A DNA stretch of 64,000 nt from Pseudomonas sp. FeN3W (GTDB lineage Bacteria > Pseudomonadota > Gammaproteobacteria > Pseudomonadales > Pseudomonadaceae), in contig CP136010.1 of the NCBI GenBank assembly GCA_030263805.2, positions 124,001 through 188,000 on the forward strand. Direction: 5' to 3'. Shown piece by piece: positions 17,075 to 25,962 of the stretch. The position numbers and the translations under genes are program-made. Numbering within the stretch: position 1 is the stretch's first letter; each line of letters opens with the position of its first letter. The notes under the pieces are model-generated. The model was given only the letters and a program-made list of their open reading frames with translations. It had not been told where the DNA came from and ran no database searches.

Positions 17075-17437
17075 ATGCATGCATTTGCTCAGATTCGACT
17101 AACATTCAATCAGGACCGGCCCCAGCGGGACGAAGACGACGCGTCTGGTCTCGCTGTTCAGGAGGCCAAGCCGGAATTAAAGGCACCACCGATGTATAAA
17201 GTTGTCATGTTCAATGACGACTACACACCGATGGATTTTGTCGTCGAGGTGCTGGAAGGCATTTTCAATCACAGCAGGGAGCAGGCCACCAAGATCATGC
17301 TGGCCGTCCATACCGAGGGGCAGGCCGTCTGCGGGCTCTATACGCGCGACGTAGCCGAAACCAAAGCGATGCAAGTGAATCAATATGCAAGGGAATGCCA
17401 GCACCCGCTGCTCTGTGAGATCGAGAAGGACGGTTAA
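17075..17437 (+). CDS. clpS: ClpAP adaptor ClpS
   Basis: 120 residues, starting MHAFAQIRLTFNQDRP at 17075; an ATG six bases earlier is also possible and the ribosome site is weak for both. ClpS recognises N-degrons (N-terminal Leu, Phe, Tyr, Trp) and delivers substrates to ClpA. The core PPMYKVVMFNDDYTPMDFVVEVL carries the binding pocket (ND-D), and VHTEGQAVCGLYTRDVAETKA the ClpA interface. clpA begins 29 bases downstream. Confidence 0.95.
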   Translation: MHAFAQIRLTFNQDRPQRDEDDASGLAVQEAKPELKAPPMYKVVMFNDDYTPMDFVVEVLEGIFNHSREQATKIMLAVHTEGQAVCGLYTRDVAETKAMQVNQYARECQHPLLCEIEKDG

Positions 17438-17466
17438 CTCCGACTGCTGGAGAAGAGGTGAAAGCT

Positions 17467-19737
17467 ATGTTGAACCGTGAGCTCGAAGTCACTCTGAATC
17501 TGGCTTTCAAAGAGGCGCGTACCAAACGTCATGAGTTCATGACGGTTGAACACCTCCTGTTGGCCCTACTGGACAATGAAGCTGCAGCGACCGTGCTGCG
17601 GGCCTGTGGTGCCAGCTTGGACAAGCTACGCCACGATCTGCAGGAATTCATTGATTCCACCACTCCACTTATTCCTCAGCACGATGAAGAGCGTGAAACC
17701 CAGCCTACGCTTGGCTTCCAGCGTGTTCTGCAGCGTGCCGTATTCCACGTGCAGAGTTCTGGCAAGCGGGAGGTGACCGGTGCAAACGTGCTGGTCGCGA
17801 TTTTCAGCGAGCAGGAGAGTCAGGCCGTATTCCTCCTCAAGCAGCAGAACGTCGCGCGTATCGATGTCGTCAACTACATCGCGCACGGTATTTCTAAGGT
17901 GCCTGGTAATGCCGGCAGTCCGGAAAACGACGCGGAAATGCAGGACGAGGACGGTAGTGAGCCGGGTTCGTCCGGCAATCCTCTGGATGCTTATGCGAGC
18001 AATCTGAATGAGTTGGCGCGCCAAGGGCGGATCGATCCGCTGGTGGGGCGTGAGAATGAAGTCGAACGTGTCGCGCAGATTCTCGCGCGCCGGCGCAAGA
18101 ACAACCCGCTTTTGGTAGGTGAGGCAGGTGTCGGTAAGACAGCTATCGCTGAAGGCCTGGCGAAACGCATCGTGGATAACCAGGTCCCGGACCTGCTAGC
18201 TGATAGCGTCGTCTACTCGCTGGATCTGGGCGCGCTGCTGGCGGGCACGAAGTACCGGGGCGATTTCGAGAAGCGCTTCAAGGCGCTGCTCGGCGAGTTG
18301 CGCAAGCGGCCGCACGCCATTCTGTTTATCGATGAGATTCACACGATCATCGGCGCTGGCGCTGCCTCGGGTGGCGTAATGGATGCGTCCAATCTGCTCA
18401 AGCCCTTGCTCTCTTCCGGTGAAATCCGCTGCATCGGCTCCACGACTTTCCAGGAATTCCGTGGGATTTTCGAGAAGGATCGCGCGCTTGCGCGGCGCTT
18501 CCAGAAAGTCGATGTCACCGAGCCGTCGGTCGAGGACACGATCGGCATTCTGCGCGGCCTGAAGGGACGTTTCGAGCAGCATCACAACATCGAATACAGC
18601 GATGAGGCACTTCGTGCCGCAGCAGAATTGGCCTCGCGCTACATCAACGATCGGCATATGCCTGACAAGGCCATTGACGTGATCGATGAGGCGGGCGCCT
18701 ATCAGCGCCTGCAGCCGGAAGAGCAGCGGGTGAAGTGCATCGATGTCGAACAGGTTGAAGACATCGTGGCGAAGATTGCGCGGATTCCTCCTAAGCACGT
18801 CAGCAGCTCGGACAAGGAGCTGCTGCGTAACCTCGAGCGCGATCTGAAGCTCACGGTGTTTGGCCAGGATGATGCGATCGACTCGCTGGCGACAGCCATC
18901 AAGCTTTCACGGGCTGGGCTGAAGGCTCCGGACAAGCCGGTCGGATCGTTCCTCTTTGCCGGGCCTACCGGTGTGGGTAAAACCGAAGCTGCACGCCAAC
19001 TGGCCCGAGCGCTGGGCGTCGAGCTGATCCGTTTCGACATGTCCGAGTACATGGAGCGCCACACCGTGTCTCGTTTGATCGGCGCGCCTCCGGGATATGT
19101 TGGGTTCGACCAGGGAGGCTTGTTGACTGAGGCGATCACCAAGCAGCCACATTGTGTGCTGTTGCTGGACGAAATCGAGAAGGCGCACCCCGAGGTCTTC
19201 AACCTGCTGCTGCAGGTCATGGACCATGGCACGCTGACGGACAACAATGGTCGCAAGGCCGACTTCCGCAACGTGATCATCATCATGACCACCAATGCTG
19301 GCGCGGAAACCGCGGCGCGGGCTTCTATCGGCTTTACCTTGCAGGATCATGCATCCGACGCGATGGAAGTCATCAAGAAGAGCTTTACGCCAGAGTTCCG
19401 CAACCGTCTGGATACCATCATCCAGTTCGGCCGCCTGAGTCACGAAGTCATCAAGAGCATTGTCGACAAGTTCTTGATCGAACTGCAGGCGCAACTCGAA
19501 GACAAGCATGTGACGTTGGAGGTGTCAGATGCTGCGCGCAGCTGGTTGGCTGAGCATGGCTACGACGCGCAGATGGGTGCGCGGCCGATGGCACGGCTAA
19601 TTCAGGACAAGATCAAGAGGCCGCTGGCCGAAGAGATCCTGTTTGGTGAGCTGGCCGAGCATGGTGGTGTGGTTCACATCGATATTCGGGGCGGCGAGCC
19701 GTTCTTCGAATTTGAGACCACTGCAGAGCTGGCCTGA
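17467..19737 (+). CDS. clpA: ATP-dependent protease ATPase subunit ClpA
   Basis: 756 residues from ATG 17467 with AGAAGAGGTG upstream. The N domain (1-145) docks ClpS. The first AAA+ module has GEAGVGKTAIAEGLA and the Walker B LFIDEIHTI; the second has GPTGVGKTEAARQLA and LLLDEIEKAHPE. An IGL-type ClpP loop is expected in the second module, and NRLDTIIQFGRLS lies near it. The protein unfolds substrates and feeds them to ClpP (not in the window). It forms an operon with clpS and ends at a strong terminator. Confidence 0.97.
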   Translation: MLNRELEVTLNLAFKEARTKRHEFMTVEHLLLALLDNEAAATVLRACGASLDKLRHDLQEFIDSTTPLIPQHDEERETQPTLGFQRVLQRAVFHVQSSGKREVTGANVLVAIFSEQESQAVFLLKQQNVARIDVVNYIAHGISKVPGNAGSPENDAEMQDEDGSEPGSSGNPLDAYASNLNELARQGRIDPLVGRENEVERVAQILARRRKNNPLLVGEAGVGKTAIAEGLAKRIVDNQVPDLLADSVVYSLDLGALLAGTKYRGDFEKRFKALLGELRKRPHAILFIDEIHTIIGAGAASGGVMDASNLLKPLLSSGEIRCIGSTTFQEFRGIFEKDRALARRFQKVDVTEPSVEDTIGILRGLKGRFEQHHNIEYSDEALRAAAELASRYINDRHMPDKAIDVIDEAGAYQRLQPEEQRVKCIDVEQVEDIVAKIARIPPKHVSSSDKELLRNLERDLKLTVFGQDDAIDSLATAIKLSRAGLKAPDKPVGSFLFAGPTGVGKTEAARQLARALGVELIRFDMSEYMERHTVSRLIGAPPGYVGFDQGGLLTEAITKQPHCVLLLDEIEKAHPEVFNLLLQVMDHGTLTDNNGRKADFRNVIIIMTTNAGAETAARASIGFTLQDHASDAMEVIKKSFTPEFRNRLDTIIQFGRLSHEVIKSIVDKFLIELQAQLEDKHVTLEVSDAARSWLAEHGYDAQMGARPMARLIQDKIKRPLAEEILFGELAEHGGVVHIDIRGGEPFFEFETTAELA

Positions 19738-19758
19738 CCTGAGCTATGTAGTATCGAG

Positions 19759-19783
19759 CGCCCGGCTTCGGCCGGGCGTTTTT
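19759..19783 (+). terminator. Rho-independent terminator of clpA
   Basis: Stem CGCCCGGC with GCCGGGCG around a TTCG tetraloop, followed by five T. It starts 21 bases after the clpA stop. Confidence 0.95.
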
Positions 19784-19830
19784 CGTTCCGGCGTTGCGTG
19801 CGGCCATTGCTGGTTGTTTGCTGCTGCAAC

Positions 19831-19860
19831 AAAAAAGCCCGGTAAAACCCGGGCATTTTT
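19831..19860 (-). terminator. Terminator of infA (works both ways)
   Basis: Stem GCCCGG with CCGGGC flanked by six A on one side and five T on the other. On the minus strand it ends the infA transcript; on the plus strand it backs up the clpA terminator. Confidence 0.88.
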
Positions 19861-19872
19861 CTCGCGGCTCGC

Positions 19873-20091
19873 TTAGCGGGCGCGGTAGGTGATGCGACCC
19901 TTGCTCAGATCGTAGGGGGTCAGTTCCACGCGAACCTTGTCACCGGTAAGAATCCGGATGTAGTTCTTGCGCATCTTTCCGGAGATGTGCGCAGTAACGA
20001 CGTGCCCGTTTTCCAACTCCACACGAAACATGGTGTTAGGCAGGGTGTCGACGACAGTACCTTCCATTTCGAAGCTGTCTTCTTTCGACAT
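19873..20091 (-). CDS. infA: Translation initiation factor IF-1
   Basis: 72 residues, a single S1/OB-fold domain ([61 protein letters not shown]). It occupies the ribosomal A site during initiation. Length and sequence are nearly invariant in proteobacteria. It is convergent with clpA and lies downstream of bpt, an order kept in Pseudomonas. Confidence 0.98.
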
Positions 20092-20191
20092 TCAGTAAAG
20101 TCCTCGGTGTCCAGATGAGTGACCCGGCGCATGCGTGCGCGGGCAAAAGCGGCAAGCATTGTGCCCGAAATGGGTCGATGAGCCAAGGACT

Positions 20192-20899
20192 TCAGCTGAG
20201 CGTTACCCAGCGCTGGTTGACCAGCAGTTCGATGGGGCGATATTCGGTCTTGTAATTCATCTTCCGGCAGTTCTTGATCCAGTAACCGAGGTACACGGCC
20301 TTCAGGCCGAGACGCGCTGCTTCGCCGATCTGCCAGAGAATCGCGTAGCGTCCCAGGCTACGCCGTTCTTCTTCTGGATCGTAGAAGGTGTAAACGGCTG
20401 AGAGTCCGTTGGGTAGTACATCGGTGACCGCAACCGCGAGCAGTCGTCCATCCAGCCTGAATTCATAGAAACGGCAAAATGGCAGGTCGCGCACCAGGAA
20501 AGTATTGAACTGCTCACGGCTGGGCGGGTACATGTCGCCATCTGCATGGCGCTTTTCGATGTAATTCGCATAGAGCGCGTAGAGTTCTTCGCTGAACGCC
20601 GGCCGAACGCAACGTACCTGCAGGTCAGCGTTGCGTTTGAGAATTCGTTTCTGCTGCCGGCTGAGATCCGGCGAGCTTGCCGGAATGCGAGCCGGAATGC
20701 AGGCCGAGCAGCGCTGGCAGTGGGGGCGGTAGAGGTGATCGCCGCTACGCCGGAAGCCCATCTCCGAGAGTTCCGCGTACACCTGTGCGTCCATTGGCTG
20801 GCTGGGATCGAGGAACAGTGTGGTGGCCTGTTCATCGGGCAGATAGCTGCACGCATGGGGCTGGGTGGCGTAGAACTTGAGGCGAGCCAGTGAAGTCAT
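20192..20899 (-). CDS. bpt: Aspartate/glutamate leucyltransferase (Bpt)
   Basis: 235 residues from ATG 20899 with GAGAG upstream, starting MTSLARLKFYATQPH. It transfers Leu from Leu-tRNA to N-terminal Asp or Glu, creating a primary N-degron. The ATE-like fold is supported by the cysteine pair region YRPHCQRCSACIPARIP, DGDMYPPSREQFNTF and LGYWIKNCRKMNYKTEYRP. Pseudomonas annotations also call this ate. It works in the same pathway as aat next to it and the clpS/clpA pair about 2 kb away. Confidence 0.93.
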   Translation of the reverse strand: MTSLARLKFYATQPHACSYLPDEQATTLFLDPSQPMDAQVYAELSEMGFRRSGDHLYRPHCQRCSACIPARIPASSPDLSRQQKRILKRNADLQVRCVRPAFSEELYALYANYIEKRHADGDMYPPSREQFNTFLVRDLPFCRFYEFRLDGRLLAVAVTDVLPNGLSAVYTFYDPEEERRSLGRYAILWQIGEAARLGLKAVYLGYWIKNCRKMNYKTEYRPIELLVNQRWVTLS

Positions 20900-20951
20900 G
20901 GTCAACTCTCAGAAATCATGAGCTCAGTGTAGGTCAGCTTGTGGCAGCCGA

Positions 20952-21632
20952 CTAGGCGCGCCAGTCAGCTGCGCTGGGCTGATCCAGATGTTCGGCAAGC
21001 GCGGCGGCGAATTGCTCACGCGCAATGCTGCGGGCGCCGAAACTTTCCAGATGACGTGTCGGCATCTGGCAGTCAATCAGGACAAACCCCCAGTCACGCA
21101 GCTGCTCCACCAAGGTGACGAATCCAACCTTGGACGCATCGGTGGCGCGACTGAACATCGACTCGCCGAAAAATAGCTTACCGATTGCCAGGCCGTAGAG
21201 TCCTCCGACGAGATGCTGCCCATGCCAGACTTCCACCGAGTGCGCGACGCCCATTTCGTGCAGCTGAATATAGGCCTGCTGCATCGGTGTGGTGATCCAG
21301 GTTCCGTCCGCATAGCTACGAGGCCCGGCACAGCCCTGGATCACTTCGGCGAACGCTTGATCGAAGGTCACCTTGAAGTCACCCTGACGGAGGCGCTTGC
21401 GCAGGCTGCGCGACACATGCAGTTCGTTGGGGAACAGCACCGTTCGCGGATCGGGAGACCACCACAGCAACGGCTGTCCATCCTGGTACCAGGGAAAGCA
21501 GCCATGGCGATAGGCAGCCAGCAGGCGTTCATGGCTAAGGTCACCCCCGGCGGCCAGAAGGCCGTTGGGCTCTCGCAAAGCCGCTTCGAGAGGAGGAAAA
21601 CTAAGGTCGTCGCGCTTTAGCCAGGTCAGCAT
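20952..21632 (-). CDS. aat: Leucyl/phenylalanyl-tRNA--protein transferase
   Basis: 226 residues from ATG 21632. It adds Leu or Phe to proteins with N-terminal Lys or Arg, marking them for ClpS-ClpAP. Family motifs are GLLAAGGDLSHERLLAAYRHGCFPW, WWSPDPR, GTWITTPMQQAYIQLHEMGVAHSVE and GGLYGLAIGKLFFGESMFSR. The bpt gene follows 52 bases downstream, so the two N-degron transferases probably share a transcript with infA. Confidence 0.96.
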   Translation of the reverse strand: MLTWLKRDDLSFPPLEAALREPNGLLAAGGDLSHERLLAAYRHGCFPWYQDGQPLLWWSPDPRTVLFPNELHVSRSLRKRLRQGDFKVTFDQAFAEVIQGCAGPRSYADGTWITTPMQQAYIQLHEMGVAHSVEVWHGQHLVGGLYGLAIGKLFFGESMFSRATDASKVGFVTLVEQLRDWGFVLIDCQMPTRHLESFGARSIAREQFAAALAEHLDQPSAADWRA

Positions 21633-21683
21633 GTCGCCACGCAAATGCAGGTAGGGGAGGGCGGGCCTGGGCCCGCCGCAAGA

Positions 21684-22631
21684 TCAGTTGTCGAGGTACT
21701 TTTCTGCGTCCAGAGCGGCCATGCAGCCGGCGCCGGCCGAAGTGATCGCCTGGCGATAGACGTGATCAGCTACATCGCCAGCAGCGAAGACTCCAGGGAT
21801 GCTGGTGCAGGTGGCATCACCTTCGCCGCCACCTCTGATCTTCAGGTAGCCATCCTTCATTTCCAGCTGGCCTTGGAACAGGTCGGTGTTCGGCTTGTGG
21901 CCGATGGCAATGAATACGCCGGCGAGGTCCAGCTTGTTTTCTTCGCCGGTGAGGGTGCTCTTCAAACGGATACCGGTCACGCCGCTGGCATCGCCGAGTA
22001 CTTCCTCGAGAGTATGGTTCCAGTGCAGGCGGATGTTGCCGTTGGTCGCCTTGTCCATGATCTTGTCCTGCAGAATCTTCTCCGACCGCAGCTTGTCGCG
22101 GCGGTGAATCAGATGGACTTCCTTGGCGATGTTGGAGAGGTACAGCGCTTCCTCGACCGCGGTGTTGCCGCCGCCGATCACCGCGACCACCTGGTTGCGG
22201 TAGAAGAAGCCGTCGCAGGTGGCGCAGGCCGATACACCACGGCCGGCGAACGCCTCTTCAGAGGGCAGGCCGAGGTACTGAGCCGAGGCGCCGGTGGCGA
22301 TGATCAGGGCGTCGCAGGTATAGACGCCGCTGTCGCCGCTCAGGGTGAACGGGCGCTGCTGCAACTCTGCGGTATGGATGTGATCGAAGACGATCTCGGT
22401 GTCGAAGCGCTCGGCGTGCTTCTGCATGCGGACCATCAGGTCCGGGCCGGTCAGGCCCTCTACGTCGCCGGGCCAGTTGTCGACTTCGGTGGTGGTGGTC
22501 AGCTGACCGCCAGGCTGGATGCCGGTGATCATCAGTGGCTTCAGGTTGGCGCGGGCAGCGTATACCGCAGCGGTATAACCGGCCGGGCCGGAGCCGAGGA
22601 TGATCAGACGCGAATGCTTGACTTCACTCAT
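21684..22631 (-). CDS. trxB: Thioredoxin-disulfide reductase
   Basis: 315 residues with GAGGG upstream of ATG 22631. The FAD-binding GSGPAGYTAAVYAARA is at residues 12-27, the redox pair is CATCDGFFYRNQ, the NADPH site is AVIGGGNTAVEEALYL, and the C-terminal FAD motif is GVFAAGDVADHVYRQAITSAGAGCMAALDAEKYL. It reduces thioredoxin with NADPH in the cytoplasm. It is divergent from ftsK. A GC-rich hairpin without T tract lies between it and aat (about 21658-21677). Confidence 0.97.
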   Translation of the reverse strand: MSEVKHSRLIILGSGPAGYTAAVYAARANLKPLMITGIQPGGQLTTTTEVDNWPGDVEGLTGPDLMVRMQKHAERFDTEIVFDHIHTAELQQRPFTLSGDSGVYTCDALIIATGASAQYLGLPSEEAFAGRGVSACATCDGFFYRNQVVAVIGGGNTAVEEALYLSNIAKEVHLIHRRDKLRSEKILQDKIMDKATNGNIRLHWNHTLEEVLGDASGVTGIRLKSTLTGEENKLDLAGVFIAIGHKPNTDLFQGQLEMKDGYLKIRGGGEGDATCTSIPGVFAAGDVADHVYRQAITSAGAGCMAALDAEKYLDN

Positions 22632-22840
22632 AAAAAGCCCTCATAAGCCTTTGTTGCAAATAGAGAAGCGTGCTCCAGTCGAGCCGCGTCGGGAAATCGG
22701 GCGTTTATGCTACACCGAAGCATCGGCAAAAGCCCAAGCCGCCGCGGAACCCGCATGCCATCGAATCGACAAACCCGTACAATGCCGGGGTTCTGGCTGA
22801 CTACGGTTCATCGCGCCGCAGGCGCAGGAAAGAAAGCGTT
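22632..22840. promoter_or_regulatory. Divergent trxB/ftsK promoter region
   Basis: 209 bases with no gene. It should hold both promoters; no convincing -35/-10 pair or LexA box was seen by eye. Confidence 0.35.
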
Positions 22841-25246
22841 TTGAAGAATTCCTCATCTACCGCGCCGACAACTGTCTGGCGACAGCAACTGCACTATCGC
22901 CTCAAGGAAGGCGCGTTGATAGCGCTCGGTGCGCTCTGCGTCTATCTGTGGATGGCGCTGCTTACCTACGATCCGGGCGATCCTGGCTGGACCCACACCA
23001 GCAATGTCGACCAGGTCCGCAACGCTGCCGGCCGTGCCGGCGCCTGGTTTGCCGATGTTCTGTTCATGGCGCTGGGCTACTTCGCCTATTTGTTTCCCCT
23101 GTTGCTTGGCGTCAAGGCCTGGCAAGTGTTCCGTGCGCGCCACCAGCCCTGGGTGTGGAACGGCTGGCTGTTCTCCTGGCGCCTGATCGGCCTGGTTTTC
23201 CTGATTCTGTCCGGATCCGCGCTGGCCTATATCCATTTCCAGGCTGCTCCTGGCCTGCCCGCATCTGCCGGCGGTGCGCTGGGCGAGAGCCTTGGCCAGT
23301 TGGCCGTGCTGTCCCTTAACGTACAGGGCAGCACTCTCGCGCTGCTGGCGTTTTTCCTGTTCGGTCTGACGGTGTTCACCGATCTGTCCTGGTTCAAGGT
23401 GATGGACATCACCGGCAAGATCACGCTCGACCTGCTGGAGTTGATCCAGAGCTTCTTCAGCCGCTGGTGGAATGCCCGCGCCGAGCGCAAGCAGCTGGTC
23501 GCGCAACTGCGCGAGGCGGACGATGTGGTGAGCGAGGTGGCCGCACCGATGGTGCGTGATCGCCGTGAGCAGGCCAAGGTCAAAGAGCGCATCATCGAGC
23601 GCGACGAGGCACTGGCCAAGCACATGAGCGAGCTCGAGAAGCGTCCGGCCCCCGTGATCACGCCGCCCGCACCGCCGAAACCGGCGGAGCCGAGTAAGCG
23701 CGTACTCAAGGAAAAGCAGGCGCCGCTGTTCGTCGATACCGCGGTCGAAGGCAGTCTGCCGCCGATTTCCATCCTCGACGTCGCCGAGAAGCAGCAGAAG
23801 CAGTATTCGCCGGAATCCCTCGAGGCCATGTCGCGATTGCTCGAGATCAAGCTCAAGGAGTTCGGCGTCGAGGTGGTGGTCGAGTCGGTGCACCCCGGCC
23901 CGGTGATCACTCGTTTCGAGATCCAGCCTGCTGCGGGGGTCAAGGTCAGCCGCATTTCCAACCTGGCCAAGGATCTGGCGCGCTCGATGGCCATGGTCAG
24001 CGTGCGCGTGGTCGAGGTCATTCCGGGCAAGACCACCGTGGGTATCGAGATTCCCAATGAGGACCGGCAGATCGTCCGTTTCTCCGAGGTACTGTCCTCC
24101 GCGCCTTATGACGACGCCAAGTCGCCGGTCACCCTGGCGCTCGGCCACGATATCGGCGGCAAGCCGGTCATCGCCGACCTGGCGAAGATGCCGCACCTGC
24201 TGGTCGCCGGTACCACCGGCTCTGGTAAGTCGGTGGGGGTCAACGCGATGATCCTGTCGATCCTGTTCAAGTCCACGCCGGAAGAGGCGCGGCTGATCAT
24301 GATCGACCCGAAGATGCTCGAACTGTCGATCTACGAGGGCATTCCGCACCTGCTCTGCCCCGTGGTCACCGACATGAAGGAGGCCGCCAACGCGCTGCGT
24401 TGGAGCGTCGCCGAGATGGAGCGCCGCTACAAGCTGATGGCGGCCATGGGTGTGCGCAACCTGGCCGGCTTCAATCGCAAGGTCAAGGAAGCGGAAGAGG
24501 CGGGCACGCCGCTGACCGATCCGCTGTTCCGTCGCGAAAACATGGATGACCAGCCGCCGCCGTTGAAGACGCTGCCGACCATTGTCGTGGTGGTGGATGA
24601 ATTCGCCGACATGATGATGATCGTCGGCAAGAAGGTCGAAGAACTGATTGCCCGTATCGCGCAGAAGGCACGTGCGGCGGGCATCCATCTGATCCTTGCC
24701 ACCCAGCGTCCGTCGGTGGACGTGATCACCGGTCTGATCAAGGCCAACATTCCGACCCGCATGGCCTTCCAAGTGTCGAGCAAGATCGACTCGCGCACGA
24801 TCCTCGACCAGGGCGGCGCCGAGCAGCTGCTCGGCCATGGCGACATGCTCTACCTGCCGCCGGGCACCGGCCTGCCGATCCGCGTGCACGGTGCGTTCGT
24901 CTCCGATGACGAGGTGCATCGTGTAGTCGAAGCCTGGAAGGCCCGCGGCGCTCCCGACTACATCGAGGACATCCTCGCCGGCGTGGAGGAAGCCGGCAGC
25001 GGCTTCGATGGCAGTGGCGGCGAGGGCAGCGGCGAAGGCAGCGAAGAAGACCCGTTGTACGACGAAGCGGTTCGTTTCGTCACTGAAAGCCGCCGCGCGT
25101 CGATTTCCGCCGTGCAGCGCAAACTCAAGATTGGCTATAACCGCGCCGCGCGAATGATCGAAGCCATGGAAATGGCTGGCGTGGTGACATCCATGAACAC
25201 CAACGGCTCGCGCGAGGTCATCGCGCCGCCACCCATGCGCGATTGA
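22841..25246 (+). CDS. ftsK: DNA translocase FtsK
   Basis: About 801 residues, from a TTG at 22841 preceded by AGGAAAG; longer frames upstream lack support. Four hydrophobic spans in residues 20-180 anchor it at the septum. A charged linker of about 150 residues leads to the RecA-like motor with Walker A GTTGSGKSVGVNAM and Walker B TIVVVVDEFADMM. The C-terminal gamma winged helix (YDEAVRFVTESRRASISAVQRKLKIGYNRAARMIEAME) reads KOPS and activates XerCD at dif. It moves chromosome termini through the closing septum. lolA follows closely. Confidence 0.95.
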   Translation: MKNSSSTAPTTVWRQQLHYRLKEGALIALGALCVYLWMALLTYDPGDPGWTHTSNVDQVRNAAGRAGAWFADVLFMALGYFAYLFPLLLGVKAWQVFRARHQPWVWNGWLFSWRLIGLVFLILSGSALAYIHFQAAPGLPASAGGALGESLGQLAVLSLNVQGSTLALLAFFLFGLTVFTDLSWFKVMDITGKITLDLLELIQSFFSRWWNARAERKQLVAQLREADDVVSEVAAPMVRDRREQAKVKERIIERDEALAKHMSELEKRPAPVITPPAPPKPAEPSKRVLKEKQAPLFVDTAVEGSLPPISILDVAEKQQKQYSPESLEAMSRLLEIKLKEFGVEVVVESVHPGPVITRFEIQPAAGVKVSRISNLAKDLARSMAMVSVRVVEVIPGKTTVGIEIPNEDRQIVRFSEVLSSAPYDDAKSPVTLALGHDIGGKPVIADLAKMPHLLVAGTTGSGKSVGVNAMILSILFKSTPEEARLIMIDPKMLELSIYEGIPHLLCPVVTDMKEAANALRWSVAEMERRYKLMAAMGVRNLAGFNRKVKEAEEAGTPLTDPLFRRENMDDQPPPLKTLPTIVVVVDEFADMMMIVGKKVEELIARIAQKARAAGIHLILATQRPSVDVITGLIKANIPTRMAFQVSSKIDSRTILDQGGAEQLLGHGDMLYLPPGTGLPIRVHGAFVSDDEVHRVVEAWKARGAPDYIEDILAGVEEAGSGFDGSGGEGSGEGSEEDPLYDEAVRFVTESRRASISAVQRKLKIGYNRAARMIEAMEMAGVVTSMNTNGSREVIAPPPMRD

Positions 25247-25263
25247 ATCGCTTCGAGGGCTAC

Positions 25264-25890
25264 ATGCAATTGATCCGTTTGCTGTGTGCATCTGTCCTGA
25301 TGGTCGCTCTGGCACCGGCACATGCCGACCAGGCAGCGTCCACCAAACGTCTGACGGGCTTGCTCAACCAGGCCGAAACCTTGACCGGCCGCTTCTCGCA
25401 GCTCTCGCTCGATGGCAGCGGCACCCAGCTGCAGGAGACCTCCGGCGAACTGGCACTCAAGCGTCCCGGCCAGTTCCGCTGGCACACCGATGCGCCAATG
25501 GAGCAGCTGTTGGTGTCCAACGGCAAGAAGGTCTGGCTGTATGACCCGGATCTCGAGCAGGTCACCATCCAGGAGCTCGACCAGCGCCTGACACACACAC
25601 CGGCACTGCTGCTGTCCGGCGACGTCTCCACCATCAGCGAGAACTTCGAGGTCTCGCACAAGGAGGCGGGAGACGTGGTGGACTTCACCCTCAAGCCCAA
25701 GGCCAAGGACACCCTGTTCGACAACCTGCGGCTGTCCTTCCGCGGCGGCGTGATCAATGACATGCAACTGATCGACAGTGTCGGTCAGCGCACCAATATC
25801 CTCTTCATGGGGGTGAAGATGAATCAGCCGCTCAAGGCCGACCTGTTCACCTTCGAGATTCCCGAGGGTGCCGACGTCATCGCCGAGTGA
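25264..25890 (+). CDS. lolA: Outer-membrane lipoprotein carrier protein LolA
   Basis: 208 residues from ATG 25264, 17 bases after ftsK. Signal peptide MQLIRLLCASVLMVALAPAHA is followed by a mature protein with the LolA fold: LTGRFSQLSLDGSG, GELALKRPGQFRWHTDAPMEQLLVSNGKKVWLYDPDLEQVTI. It carries outer-membrane lipoproteins from LolCDE across the periplasm to LolB. The ftsK-lolA-rarA order is typical of gammaproteobacteria. Confidence 0.96.
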   Translation: MQLIRLLCASVLMVALAPAHADQAASTKRLTGLLNQAETLTGRFSQLSLDGSGTQLQETSGELALKRPGQFRWHTDAPMEQLLVSNGKKVWLYDPDLEQVTIQELDQRLTHTPALLLSGDVSTISENFEVSHKEAGDVVDFTLKPKAKDTLFDNLRLSFRGGVINDMQLIDSVGQRTNILFMGVKMNQPLKADLFTFEIPEGADVIAE

Positions 25891-25962
25891 TCGGCGTTCG
25901 GCATCCGTTTTTCACGGCGGGCCTGCCTGGCGGGCCCTGCAATCGAGGTAATCCTGCCGGCA

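Noticed and set aside
22853..25321. 822-codon minus-strand frame across ftsK
   Set aside because: Shadow of ftsK; composition rich in His, Arg and Asp, typical of reversed GC-rich codons.
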